Program-made: the position numbers and the translations under genes
In this document: positions 7,463-15,992 of the stretch, piece after piece
Layout of the letters: each line of letters begins with the position of its first letter
Position numbering within the stretch: position 1 is the stretch's first letter
Notes under the pieces: generated by a model
Databases searched by the model: none
The model's input: only the letters and a program-made list of their open reading frames with translations
Told to the model about the DNA's origin: nothing
Source: Poindextera sp035604135
GTDB lineage: Bacteria > Pseudomonadota > Alphaproteobacteria > Caulobacterales > Caulobacteraceae
Length of the DNA: 64,000 nucleotides
Assembly: GCA_035604135.1 (NCBI GenBank)
Contig: DATNJB010000085.1
Location: 1 to 64,000, forward strand
Reading direction: 5' to 3'

Positions 7463-9526
7463 ATGCCCGTGGCCAAGGTCAACGGCGTCGAGATCGAGTT
7501 CCAGCCCGGGATGACGGTGCTGCAGCTGGCCGAACTCGCCGGCGAGGAGATCCCGCGCTTCTGCTACCACGAGCGGCTGTCGATCGCCGGCAACTGCCGC
7601 ATGTGCCTGGTCGAGGTGAAGCCCGGGCCACCGAAACCGCAGGCCTCGTGCGCGCTGCCGGCCGCCGAGGGCCAGGAGATCTTCACCAACACCCCGATGG
7701 TCAAGAAGGCCCGCGAAGGGGTGATGGAGTTCCTGCTCATCAATCACCCGCTCGACTGCCCGATCTGCGACCAGGGCGGCGAGTGCGATCTGCAGGACCA
7801 GTCGATGGGCTTCGGCCGCGGCGCCACCCGCTACATCGAGAACAAGCGGGCGGTCGAAGAGAAGTACATGGGTCCGCTGATCAAGACGGTGATGACCCGC
7901 TGCATCCAGTGCACCCGCTGCGTCCGCTTCATCAGCGAGGTCGCCGGCCAGTCGGAGATCGGCCTGATCTCGCGCGGCGAGGATGTCGAGATCACCACCT
8001 ACCTCGATCGGGCGGTGACCAGCGAACTGTCGGCCAACGTCATCGACCTCTGCCCGGTGGGCGCGCTGACCTCGAAGCCCTACGCGTTCAACGCCCGCTC
8101 CTGGGAGCTCACGAAGACCGAGAGCGTGGACGTGATGGACGCCATGGGATGCGCCGTCCGCGTCGACTCGCGCGGCAACGAGGTGATGCGCGTCCTGCCG
8201 CGCACCAATGACTCGATCAACGAGGAGTGGATCTCGGATAAGACCCGCTGCGCCTGCGACGGCCTGATGCGCCAGCGCCTCGACCGGCCCTATGTGCGCC
8301 AGGGCGGCAAGCTGCAACCGGCCACCTGGGCCGAGGCGTTCGACGCCGTGGCCGCCAAGATCAGCGGAACCGCGCCCGATCGCATCGGCGTCATCGCCGG
8401 CGACCTGCAGGACGCCGAGTCGATGAAGGCGGCGCTGGACCTTTTCGGCAAGCTCGGGGTGAAGAGTCTCGACTGTCGGCAGGACGGGGCGAAGATCGGC
8501 TCTGGCCCGCGCGAAAGTTGGCTGTTCAATTCCACCATCACCGGCATCGACGAATGCGATGCGCTGCTCCTGATCGGGAGCAACCCCAGGCTGGAAGCGC
8601 CGGTGCTGAACGCGCGTATCCGCAAAAGCTGGCTCTGGCGCAACCTTCCGGTCGGGCTGATCGGCGAGCCCGCCGACCTGACCTACAGCTACGAGCACCT
8701 GGGCGCCGGACCGGCGTCCATCGCCGAGCTGACCAAGGCGCGCGGCGGATTCGCCAAGACGCTGAAGGATGCGGCCAAGCCGATGATCGTGCTTGGCGCC
8801 GGCGCCATCGCCCGCGAGGACGGCGCGGCCGTTCTGGCGCTCGCCGCCGAGCTCGGCGCCCAGGTCGGCGTGATCACCGACGGCTGGAACGGCTTCAACG
8901 TGCTGCATACCGCCGCGGGTCGCGTGGCCGGCCTCGATCTCGACTTCATCCCCGGCGACGGCGGGCTCGATGCGCCGGCGATGGTGAAGAAGGGCGCGCT
9001 CGACGTGCTGCTCCTTCTCGGCGCCGACGAGATCGATCTCTCGGAGACGGACGCCTTTGTCGTTTACCTCGGGAGCCATGGCGACCAGGGCGCCCACCGC
9101 GCCGACGTCATCCTGCCGGGCGCCGCCTACACCGAGAAGGATGGTCTCTACGTCAACACCGAGGGCCGGCCGCAGTTCGGCGAGCGGGCGGTCTTCCCCA
9201 AGGGCGATGCGCGGGAGGATTGGGCGATCCTCCGCGCACTCTCCGATCGCCTCGGCACGGTCCTGCCGTACGACACGCTCGAACAGCTGCGCGATAGACT
9301 CTTCGCCGAGCATCCGAGCTTCGGCCAGGTCGACCACGCGCCGGGCGGGGCCGCGCTCGATCTCGCCAAGGTCGGGGCCAAGGGCGCGCCCTCGGACGCG
9401 CCGTTCGCCAGCCCGATCAAGGACTTCTATTTCACCAACCCGATCGCGCGGGCGAGCGTGACCATGGCCGAATGCTCGGCCAGCGTCGCCGCCGCGCGCG
9501 CCGGCCATCCCCTGGCGGCGGAGTAG
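7463..9526 (+). CDS. nuoG: NADH-quinone oxidoreductase subunit G
   Basis: The 75 kDa peripheral subunit, 687 residues from the ATG at 7463 (an upstream in-frame start at 7418 would overlap the TM2 gene and adds no conserved sequence). The N-terminal 2Fe-2S ferredoxin domain shows FCYHERLSIAGNCRMCLVEV; next come the His/Cys ligands of a [4Fe-4S] centre (HPLDCPICDQGGECDLQD) and a further set (TRCIQCTRCVRFI, ...DLCPVGAL). The C-terminal two thirds is a molybdopterin-oxidoreductase-like fold. It passes electrons from NuoF along the arm. Confidence 0.97.
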   Translation: MPVAKVNGVEIEFQPGMTVLQLAELAGEEIPRFCYHERLSIAGNCRMCLVEVKPGPPKPQASCALPAAEGQEIFTNTPMVKKAREGVMEFLLINHPLDCPICDQGGECDLQDQSMGFGRGATRYIENKRAVEEKYMGPLIKTVMTRCIQCTRCVRFISEVAGQSEIGLISRGEDVEITTYLDRAVTSELSANVIDLCPVGALTSKPYAFNARSWELTKTESVDVMDAMGCAVRVDSRGNEVMRVLPRTNDSINEEWISDKTRCACDGLMRQRLDRPYVRQGGKLQPATWAEAFDAVAAKISGTAPDRIGVIAGDLQDAESMKAALDLFGKLGVKSLDCRQDGAKIGSGPRESWLFNSTITGIDECDALLLIGSNPRLEAPVLNARIRKSWLWRNLPVGLIGEPADLTYSYEHLGAGPASIAELTKARGGFAKTLKDAAKPMIVLGAGAIAREDGAAVLALAAELGAQVGVITDGWNGFNVLHTAAGRVAGLDLDFIPGDGGLDAPAMVKKGALDVLLLLGADEIDLSETDAFVVYLGSHGDQGAHRADVILPGAAYTEKDGLYVNTEGRPQFGERAVFPKGDAREDWAILRALSDRLGTVLPYDTLEQLRDRLFAEHPSFGQVDHAPGGAALDLAKVGAKGAPSDAPFASPIKDFYFTNPIARASVTMAECSASVAAARAGHPLAAE

Positions 9527-9532
9527 CCGGCG

Positions 9533-10603
9533 ATGGTTTCAAACGCCTTCTGGAGCACGCCCGTCGGCTGGACCGTGCTGACGGTGGTGCAGATCCTGGC
9601 CGTGATGGTCGGGGTATTGATCTCGCTGGCGTTCCTGCTGCTCGCCGACCGCAAGGTCTGGGCCGGCGTCCAGATGCGCAAAGGGCCCAATGTCGTGGGG
9701 CCTTTCGGTCTGCTGCAGGCCTTCGCCGACTTCGGCAAGTTCCTGATCAAGGAGATCGTCCTTCCGGACGGCTCCGACAAGTTCCTCTTCCTGTTCGCGC
9801 CAATCCTGATGTTCACCCTGGCGTTCGGGGCTTGGGCGGCGATCCCGCTCGCGCCCGGCTGGGTGGTCGCCAACATCAACGTCGGCGTCCTTTATCTGTT
9901 CGCCATCTCCTCGCTCGGCGTCTACGGCGTGATCGTGGGTGGGTGGGCGTCGAACTCGAAGTATCCCTTCCTCGGCGCTCTGCGCTCGGCGGCGCAGATG
10001 GTGAGTTACGAGGTCTCGATCGGCTTCGTCATCGTGACCGTGATCGTGCTCGCCGGCTCGATGAACCTGCAGACGATCGTGGCCGAGCAGGGCGGCGGGT
10101 TCTGGAACTGGAACGTGCTGGGCGGCCATGGCCTGAAAGGCCTGCCGCTGGCGCTCGTCATGATCCCGATGGCGGTGATCTTCTTCGTCTCGTCGCTGGC
10201 GGAGACCAACCGTCCGCCGTTCGACCTTTCAGAAGCGGAATCCGAGCTCGTGGCCGGCTACCAGGTCGAGTACTCGTCCACGCCGTACCTGCTGTTCATG
10301 ATTGGCGAGTACGCCAACATCGTCCTGCTCTGCGGGCTGATCTCGGTGCTGTTCTTCGGCGGCTGGCAGGCGCCGTTCCCGACGCCGTTCCTGAAGAGCT
10401 GGAACCCGAGCCTCGCCAGCCTCTTCGGCCTCGTCTGGTTCATGGCCAAGATCGGCTTCTTCTTCTTCCTGTTTGCCGTGGTGAAGGCGATCGTGCCCCG
10501 CTACCGCTACGACCAGCTCATGCGTCTGGGCTGGAAGGTGTTCCTGCCCACATCGCTGTTCGCCGTCGCGCTCGCCGGCGGCTGGCGCGTGTACATGGGC
10601 TAG
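9533..10603 (+). CDS. nuoH: NADH-quinone oxidoreductase subunit H
   Basis: Membrane subunit (356 residues, about eight helices) that forms the entrance of the quinone channel. Family motifs: ADRKVWAGVQMRKGPNVVGP near residue 39, and the acidic loop AETNRPPFDLSEAESELVAG near residue 223 that connects quinone reduction to proton pumping. Six bases after nuoG and 13 before nuoI. Confidence 0.98.
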   Translation: MVSNAFWSTPVGWTVLTVVQILAVMVGVLISLAFLLLADRKVWAGVQMRKGPNVVGPFGLLQAFADFGKFLIKEIVLPDGSDKFLFLFAPILMFTLAFGAWAAIPLAPGWVVANINVGVLYLFAISSLGVYGVIVGGWASNSKYPFLGALRSAAQMVSYEVSIGFVIVTVIVLAGSMNLQTIVAEQGGGFWNWNVLGGHGLKGLPLALVMIPMAVIFFVSSLAETNRPPFDLSEAESELVAGYQVEYSSTPYLLFMIGEYANIVLLCGLISVLFFGGWQAPFPTPFLKSWNPSLASLFGLVWFMAKIGFFFFLFAVVKAIVPRYRYDQLMRLGWKVFLPTSLFAVALAGGWRVYMG

Positions 10604-10616
10604 CTGGAGGGCGCCG

Positions 10617-11114
10617 ATGAGCTTTGCCGAACGCATCAGCCAGGCCGCCAGAGGCGCTGCGCTCATGGACTTCGTCGGCGGCTTCGGGCTCGCCTGGAAG
10701 CACCTCTGGGCGCCGAAGACCACGGTCCAATATCCGCACGAGCGCAATCCGCAGTCGCCCCGGTTCCGGGGCGAGCATGCGCTGCGCCGCTATCCGAACG
10801 GCGAGGAGCGCTGCATCGCCTGCAAGCTCTGCGAGGCGATCTGCCCGGCGCAGGCGATCTACATCGAGGCCGAGCCGCGCGAGGATGGCTCGCGCCGCAC
10901 GACCCGCTACGACATCGACATGGTCAAATGCATCTACTGCGGGCTCTGCCAGGAGGCCTGCCCGGTGGACGCCATCGTCGAGGGGCCGAACACCGAGTAC
11001 GCGGTCGAGACCCGCGAGGAGCTCTACTACGACAAGCAGCGGCTGCTCGATAACGGCGACCGCTGGGAGCGCGAGATCGCGAAGAACCTGGAACTGGACG
11101 CGCCCTATCGCTAA
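10617..11114 (+). CDS. nuoI: NADH-quinone oxidoreductase subunit I
   Basis: The 23 kDa ferredoxin-like subunit of 165 residues, with two [4Fe-4S] clusters N6a and N6b. The two ligand sets are CIACKLCEAICPAQAI near residue 63 and CIYCGLCQEACPVDAI near residue 102. A strong GGAGG ribosome-binding site precedes the ATG at 10617. It carries electrons from NuoG to NuoB. Confidence 0.98.
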   Translation: MSFAERISQAARGAALMDFVGGFGLAWKHLWAPKTTVQYPHERNPQSPRFRGEHALRRYPNGEERCIACKLCEAICPAQAIYIEAEPREDGSRRTTRYDIDMVKCIYCGLCQEACPVDAIVEGPNTEYAVETREELYYDKQRLLDNGDRWEREIAKNLELDAPYR

Positions 11115-11198
11115 GAGGCAGTCCTTGAGTCGACACGGCAAAGCGGGCGCCGGTCGTCCCGCTGAGGGTAGCGTTTTTTGGGGAGCGTGGGCGGCTCA

Positions 11199-11810
11199 AT
11201 GGCCTTGCAGGCGATAGCCTTCTACATTCTGGCGGCCGCCACGCTGGGGTCCGCGCTGCTCGTGATCAGCGCCCGCAATCCCGTGCATTCGGTGCTGTTC
11301 CTGATCACGGCCTTCTTCTCGGCCGCGGGCCTGTTCGTGCTGCTGGGCGCCGAGTTCTTGGCCATGATCCTCGTGGTCGTCTACGTCGGCGCGGTCGCCG
11401 TGCTTTTCCTGTTCGTGGTCATGATGCTGGACGTCGATTTCGCGCAGCTCAGGGCCGGCTTCACGCGCTACCTGCCGGTGGGCGGCGTCGTGGCGCTGAT
11501 CCTGGTCGTGGAGATGGCGGCGATTTCGGTCGGCGTGGCCAATCGCGGCGCGGCCGCCGGCGCCGTTCCGCTCAGCCCCGGCTCGGTCACCAACGCCGAG
11601 GCGATCGGCCGGGTGCTCTACACCGACTACGTCTACTTCTTCCAGGCGGCCGGCCTGATCCTCCTGGTCGCCATGATCGGGGCGATCGTGCTCACGCTGC
11701 GCCACCGCACCTACGTGCGCCGGCAAAGCGTCGCCGATCAGACCGCGCGCACGCCGGCCACCGGCATGCGGCTCGTCGAGATCAAGAGCGGTGAGGGGAT
11801 TCCGGAGTGA
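11199..11810 (+). CDS. nuoJ: NADH-quinone oxidoreductase subunit J
   Basis: Five-helix membrane subunit of Complex I, 203 residues. The conserved third helix is recognisable as VVYVGAVAVLFLFVVMMLD. The ATG at 11199 is preferred over a TTG at 11178 because MALQAIAFYILAAATLG begins the family-conserved first helix. The 84-nt gap after nuoI contains no gene. The next gene, nuoK, follows after a 79-nt hairpin-containing spacer. Confidence 0.96.
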   Translation: MALQAIAFYILAAATLGSALLVISARNPVHSVLFLITAFFSAAGLFVLLGAEFLAMILVVVYVGAVAVLFLFVVMMLDVDFAQLRAGFTRYLPVGGVVALILVVEMAAISVGVANRGAAAGAVPLSPGSVTNAEAIGRVLYTDYVYFFQAAGLILLVAMIGAIVLTLRHRTYVRRQSVADQTARTPATGMRLVEIKSGEGIPE

Positions 11811-11811
11811 G

Positions 11812-11855
11812 CCCCCTTCGCCAAGGCTACGGCGCGCTCATCCTTTCAAGGGGGG
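11812..11855. repeat. hairpin in the nuoJ-nuoK spacer
   Basis: CCCCCTT at 11812-11818 pairs with AAGGGGG at 11848-11854, enclosing a segment with CGCCAAGGCTACGGCG. It sits between two genes that must be co-transcribed, so it is more likely an intergenic palindromic repeat or an mRNA-processing/stability structure than a terminator; no T-run follows. A smaller palindrome (CGAAGCTCC/GGAGCGAAG) occurs at 11864-11885 next to the nuoK ribosome-binding site. Confidence 0.5.
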
Positions 11856-11889
11856 CCATCCGTCGAAGCTCCGCAAGGAGCGAAGTCGG

Positions 11890-12198
11890 ATGACCGTCGG
11901 CCTCGCCCACTATCTCACGGTCGCCGCCATCCTGTTCACGATCGGGGTGCTCGGCATCTTCATCAACCGCAAGAACGTCATCGTCATCCTGATGTCGATC
12001 GAGCTGATCCTGCTGGCGGTGAACATCAATCTCGTGGCGTTCTCGGTCTACCTGCACCAGGTCACCGGGCAGATCTACGCCATGTTCGTGCTCACCGTCG
12101 CCGCCGCGGAAGCCGCTGTCGGGCTGGCCATCATCGTCACCTACTTCCGTAATCGCGGCGACATCGCCGTCGACGGCGCCAACGTGATGAAGGGGTAG
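11890..12198 (+). CDS. nuoK: NADH-quinone oxidoreductase subunit K
   Basis: Three-helix membrane subunit, 102 residues, with the conserved buried glutamates in SIELILLAVNINLVAF (about residue 38) and AAAEAAVGLAI (about residue 74) used for proton translocation. The start is ATG 11890, with AAGGAG ten bases upstream; the longer open frame from 11791 runs through spacer sequence and is not NuoK-like. Followed by a 243-nt gap with two nested inverted repeats before nuoL. Confidence 0.97.
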   Translation: MTVGLAHYLTVAAILFTIGVLGIFINRKNVIVILMSIELILLAVNINLVAFSVYLHQVTGQIYAMFVLTVAAAEAAVGLAIIVTYFRNRGDIAVDGANVMKG

Positions 12199-12222
12199 GG
12201 CAGTGTTCGCTGCGCGCTTCCC

Positions 12223-12416
12223 ACCCGTTCATCCCCGCGCAAGCGGGGACCCAGCTCTTGCTTGGGCGATGGTTGCTGCTGCAGCACCGCAAGAGGCCAC
12301 GGAGAACACGGAAAGACACGGAACCGCGGCGCTGATGCTGAGCCCGGTCCGTGCTTTCCGTGTTTTCCGTGGTTCAAAAATGGCCCGTGTCCGCCCTTTC
12401 GCGGGGATGAGCGGGT
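12223..12416. repeat. outer palindromic element in the nuoK-nuoL gap
   Basis: Left arm 12223-12243 and right arm 12396-12416 are inverted copies that differ at two positions: both contain TCATCCCCGCG flanked by ACCCG. The left arm continues into GCGGGGACCCAG, making its own small hairpin (CCCCGC/GCGGGG). This resembles the GC-rich intergenic repeats common in alphaproteobacteria. The interior between the arms holds a second, unrelated inverted repeat (12297-12372), so the outer element may have been split by insertion of the inner one. Confidence 0.7.
12297..12372. repeat. period-9 palindromic element, copy A (nuoK-nuoL)
   Basis: Left arm 12297-12322 and right arm 12348-12372 are inverted repeats with one mismatch and one indel around a 25-nt loop. 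Each arm consists of about three tandem units; read from the right arm inward on the minus strand they are ACCACGGAA, AACACGGAA and AGCACGGA. It belongs to the five-copy family of this window and is the only copy inside an operon, so it cannot act as a complete terminator there. Confidence 0.85.
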
Positions 12417-12441
12417 CTAAATTGGACGGCGGGGGCTGCGC

Positions 12442-14487
12442 ATGAGCCCCAACCTCATCGTTCAGGTCATCGTGCTCGCGCCCCTGCTGGGCGCGGCGAT
12501 TGCGGGGCTGACCGGGCGGCGGCTCGGGGATCGGGTTTCCCAGAGCATCACCACCGGGCTGTTGATCCTGGCGTTCGGGCTTTCGATCTACGTCTTCTTT
12601 GAAGTGATCTACGGCGCCTGGACCAAACCGTTCATCGCCGAGCTCGCGCCCTTCATCCAGGTCGGCGCGTTCCAGTCCGACTGGGCGGTGCGCATCGACA
12701 GCCTCTCGGCGGTCATGCTGGTCGTGGTGACCACCGTCTCGGCCCTCGTGCACATCTACAGCTGGGGCTACATGGCGGAGGACGACTCCAAGCCGCGCTT
12801 CTTCGCCTACTTGTCCTTCTTCACCTTCGCCATGCTGGCGCTGGTGACGGCCGCCGACTTCATGCAGCTGTTCTTCGGCTGGGAGGGCGTGGGCCTGGCG
12901 AGCTACCTGCTCATCGGCTTCTGGTACAAAAAACCCACCGCGTCGTCCGCCGCCATCAAGGCCTTCATCGTCAACCGCATCGGCGATTTCGGCTTCGTGC
13001 TCGGCATCATCACCACGTTCTGGATGTTCGGTTCGATCCGCTTCGCCGACGTCTTTCCGGCCGTCGCCGCGCACGCAAGCCAAGTCTGGACCTTCGCCGG
13101 CCAGAACTGGAGCGGCATCGACCTCGCCTGCGCGCTGCTCTTCGTCGGCGCCATGGGCAAGTCGGCGCAGTTCTTCCTCCACACCTGGCTGCCCGACGCC
13201 ATGGAGGGGCCAACCCCCGTCTCGGCCCTGATCCATGCCGCGACCATGGTCACGGCGGGCGTCTACATGGTCTGCCTGCTCTCGCCGATGTTCGAATTTG
13301 CGCCGGTCGCCCGCGCGATCGTGACCGTTGTCGGCGCGGTAACGGCGCTGTTCGCCGCGACGGTGGGCCTTGCCCAGAACGACATCAAGCGGGTGATCGC
13401 ATATTCGACCTGCTCGCAGCTCGGCTACATGTTCATCGCCGCCGGCGTCGGCGCCTACCAGGCGGCGATGTTCCACCTCTTCACGCACGCCTTCTTCAAG
13501 GCGCTGCTGTTCCTCGCCGCCGGCAGTGTCATCACCGCCATGCACCACGAGCAGGATATGCGGGCGATGGGCGGGCTCTGGCGCAAGCTGCCGCTCACCT
13601 ACGCGGTGATCCTGATCGGCACGCTGGCCATCACCGGCTTCGGCCTGCCGGGTGTCGATATCGGCTTTGCCGGCTTCTATTCGAAGGACGCGATCATCAA
13701 CGCGGCGTACGCGGCGATGCGCTCGGGCTCCGGCGTCGGCGCGTTCGGCTTCCTGATCGGCGTGCTCGCCGCGGGCCTGACGTCCTTTTACTCGTGGCGG
13801 CTGATCTTCATGACGTTCCACGGGACCCCGCATTGGGGTGCCCACGTCCAGGCCGAACACGGCGAGACCCACGACGAGCCGCTCGAGCACGACGCTCATG
13901 GGCTGGGCGCCCACGACCTCGATCCGCACGAACCCAGCTGGTCGATCCGTTTCCCGCTCGTGATCCTGGCCATCGGCGCGGCGGCCGCCGGTTACCTGTT
14001 CGTGGAGCAGTTCATCGGCGAGCGCCGGAGCGACTTCTGGCGCGGCGCGATCTTCGTCGGTCCGACGAACCACGTGCTCGATCAGATCCATACGCTGCCG
14101 GCCTGGGTGGTCTGGGCGCCGCTGACCGTGACCGCCGCGGGCTTCCTGGTCGCCGCCTACATGTACATCCTGAACGAGGGCATGGCCGCGCGGCTGGCCG
14201 CCCGTCGCGGGCCGCTCTACGTCTTCATCTACAACAAGTGGTTCTTCGACGAGCTCTATGACCTGGTCTTCGTCCGCGGCGCGAAGGCGCTCGGAGACCT
14301 GCTCTGGAAGGGCGGCGACCAGCGGATCATCGACGGGCTCGGGCCTGACGGCGTCGCCTGGCTCTCCAACCGGCTGGGCATCCGCGTCGGCCGCTTCCAG
14401 AGCGGCTACGTCTACCACTATGCGTTCGTGATGCTGCTCGGCGTCGCCGGCCTGCTCTCGTTCGCCCTCTACGCCTGGTCGCGGTGA
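12442..14487 (+). CDS. nuoL: NADH-quinone oxidoreductase subunit L
   Basis: Antiporter-like proton-pumping subunit at the far end of the membrane arm, 681 residues. Conserved helices include LFFGWEGVGLASYLLIGFWY (around residue 140), KSAQFFLHTWLPDAMEGPTP (around residue 239) and FTHAFFKALLFLAAGSV. A hydrophilic His/Asp/Glu-rich loop (about residues 473-498) is usual for alphaproteobacterial NuoL. The C-terminal lateral helix region follows. Preceded by a 243-nt gap with nested repeats. Confidence 0.98.
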   Translation: MSPNLIVQVIVLAPLLGAAIAGLTGRRLGDRVSQSITTGLLILAFGLSIYVFFEVIYGAWTKPFIAELAPFIQVGAFQSDWAVRIDSLSAVMLVVVTTVSALVHIYSWGYMAEDDSKPRFFAYLSFFTFAMLALVTAADFMQLFFGWEGVGLASYLLIGFWYKKPTASSAAIKAFIVNRIGDFGFVLGIITTFWMFGSIRFADVFPAVAAHASQVWTFAGQNWSGIDLACALLFVGAMGKSAQFFLHTWLPDAMEGPTPVSALIHAATMVTAGVYMVCLLSPMFEFAPVARAIVTVVGAVTALFAATVGLAQNDIKRVIAYSTCSQLGYMFIAAGVGAYQAAMFHLFTHAFFKALLFLAAGSVITAMHHEQDMRAMGGLWRKLPLTYAVILIGTLAITGFGLPGVDIGFAGFYSKDAIINAAYAAMRSGSGVGAFGFLIGVLAAGLTSFYSWRLIFMTFHGTPHWGAHVQAEHGETHDEPLEHDAHGLGAHDLDPHEPSWSIRFPLVILAIGAAAAGYLFVEQFIGERRSDFWRGAIFVGPTNHVLDQIHTLPAWVVWAPLTVTAAGFLVAAYMYILNEGMAARLAARRGPLYVFIYNKWFFDELYDLVFVRGAKALGDLLWKGGDQRIIDGLGPDGVAWLSNRLGIRVGRFQSGYVYHYAFVMLLGVAGLLSFALYAWSR

Positions 14488-14494
14488 GGACGAG

Positions 14495-15985
14495 ATGAGC
14501 GGCATCCTCAGCCTCACCACCTTCTCGCCGCTGATCGGCGTCGCCGCGATCCTGCTCATTCGGCTGTTCGGCCGTGAGGGCCAGGAGGAGGCGGCCGCGC
14601 GCGCCGCGCGCTGGATCGCGCTGGTCACCACGCTGGCGACCTTCGCGCTCTCGATTGTGGTCGTCGCCAGCTTCGACGCCCACCAGGCCGGCTTCCAGAT
14701 GGTGGAGAACCAGCCCTGGTTTGCCGGCTTCCGTTATCGCATGGGCGTCGACGGCCTTTCGGTGCTCTTCGTGCTGTTGACCGCGTTTTTGCTCCCGCTC
14801 TGCATCGCGGCCAGCTGGACGTCGATCAAGGAGCGCGTGCTCGAGTACATGATCGCGTTCCTGGTGCTCGAGACCCTGATGATCGGGGTCTTCTGCGCCC
14901 TCGACCTGATCGTCTTCTATCTGTTCTTCGAGGGTCAGCTGATGCCGATGTTCCTGATCATCGGGGTCTGGGGCGGCCAGCGCCGGGTCTACGCCGCCTA
15001 CAAGTTCTTCCTCTACACGCTCTTGGGCTCGGTCCTGATGCTGGCGGCGATCCTGGCCATGATCGGGATCACGCACACGAGCTCGATCCCGGATCTTTTG
15101 ACCTACCACTTCGATCCGAAGCTGCAGGTCGTCCTCTGGCTCGCCTTCCTTGCCTCGTTCGCGGTCAAGCTGCCGATGTGGCCGGTGCACACATGGCTCC
15201 CGGATGCGCACGTGGAGGCGCCGACGGCGGGCTCGGTCATCCTGGCCGGCATCCTTCTGAAGATGGGCGGCTACGGCTTCCTGCGCTTCTCGGTGCCGAT
15301 GTTCCCGAACGCGTCGCACACCTTCGCGCCCTTGATGTTCGCGCTTTCGGTGGTGGCGATCGTCTACACCTCGCTGGTCGCGTTCCGGCAGACCGACGTG
15401 AAGAAGCTGATTGCCTATTCGTCCGTCGCCCACATGGGCTTCGTGACCATGGGCATCTTCTCGGGGACCCTGCAGGGCGAACAGGGCGCCATATTCCAGA
15501 TGCTCAGCCACGGGCTGATCAGTGGCGCGCTCTTCCTTTGCGTCGGCGTCGTCTACGACCGGATGCACACGCGCGAGATCGCCTTCTATGGCGGCCTGAC
15601 GGCAAGGATGCCGTGGTACGCCGCGGTCTTCATGCTGTTCTCGCTCGGCAACGTCGGATTGCCCGGCACGTCGGGGTTCGTTGGCGAGATCCTGAGCCTT
15701 GTGGGCGTCTATCGCGCCTCGACCTGGACGGCGATCTTCGCCGCAACCGGTGTCATCCTCTCGGCCACCTACGCGCTCACCCTCTATCGGCGGATGATGT
15801 TCGACCCGCTGACCAATCCGAAGCTCGAGACGATCACCGACCTCGAGCCGCGCGAGACGGCGATCTTCACCCCACTGATCATTGGCACGGTCGCGCTCGG
15901 CCTTGCGCCCTGGCTCGTGCTGAATCTGACCATGGCCTCGGCCGCGAAGTACGTCGCCCTCTACCAGCTGTTCGGCGGCGGGTGA
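14495..15985 (+). CDS. nuoM: NADH-quinone oxidoreductase subunit M
   Basis: Antiporter-like proton-pumping subunit, 496 residues, about 14 helices. Family motifs: FYLFFEGQLMPMFLIIGVWG near residue 144, KLPMWPVHTWLPDAHVEAPT near residue 225, and IAYSSVAHMGFVTMGIFSG near residue 304. Seven bases after nuoL; nuoN follows after seven more. Confidence 0.98.
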   Translation: MSGILSLTTFSPLIGVAAILLIRLFGREGQEEAAARAARWIALVTTLATFALSIVVVASFDAHQAGFQMVENQPWFAGFRYRMGVDGLSVLFVLLTAFLLPLCIAASWTSIKERVLEYMIAFLVLETLMIGVFCALDLIVFYLFFEGQLMPMFLIIGVWGGQRRVYAAYKFFLYTLLGSVLMLAAILAMIGITHTSSIPDLLTYHFDPKLQVVLWLAFLASFAVKLPMWPVHTWLPDAHVEAPTAGSVILAGILLKMGGYGFLRFSVPMFPNASHTFAPLMFALSVVAIVYTSLVAFRQTDVKKLIAYSSVAHMGFVTMGIFSGTLQGEQGAIFQMLSHGLISGALFLCVGVVYDRMHTREIAFYGGLTARMPWYAAVFMLFSLGNVGLPGTSGFVGEILSLVGVYRASTWTAIFAATGVILSATYALTLYRRMMFDPLTNPKLETITDLEPRETAIFTPLIIGTVALGLAPWLVLNLTMASAAKYVALYQLFGGG

Positions 15986-15992
15986 TCAGGCG

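Noticed and set aside
7460..9508. 682-codon minus-strand open frame antisense to nuoG
   Set aside because: Shadow of nuoG with unnatural composition and no domain.
12229..14631. 800-codon minus-strand open frame antisense to nuoL
   Set aside because: NuoL is complete on the plus strand; the antisense product is Asp/His/Arg-rich, has no recognisable domain and its end runs through the palindromes.
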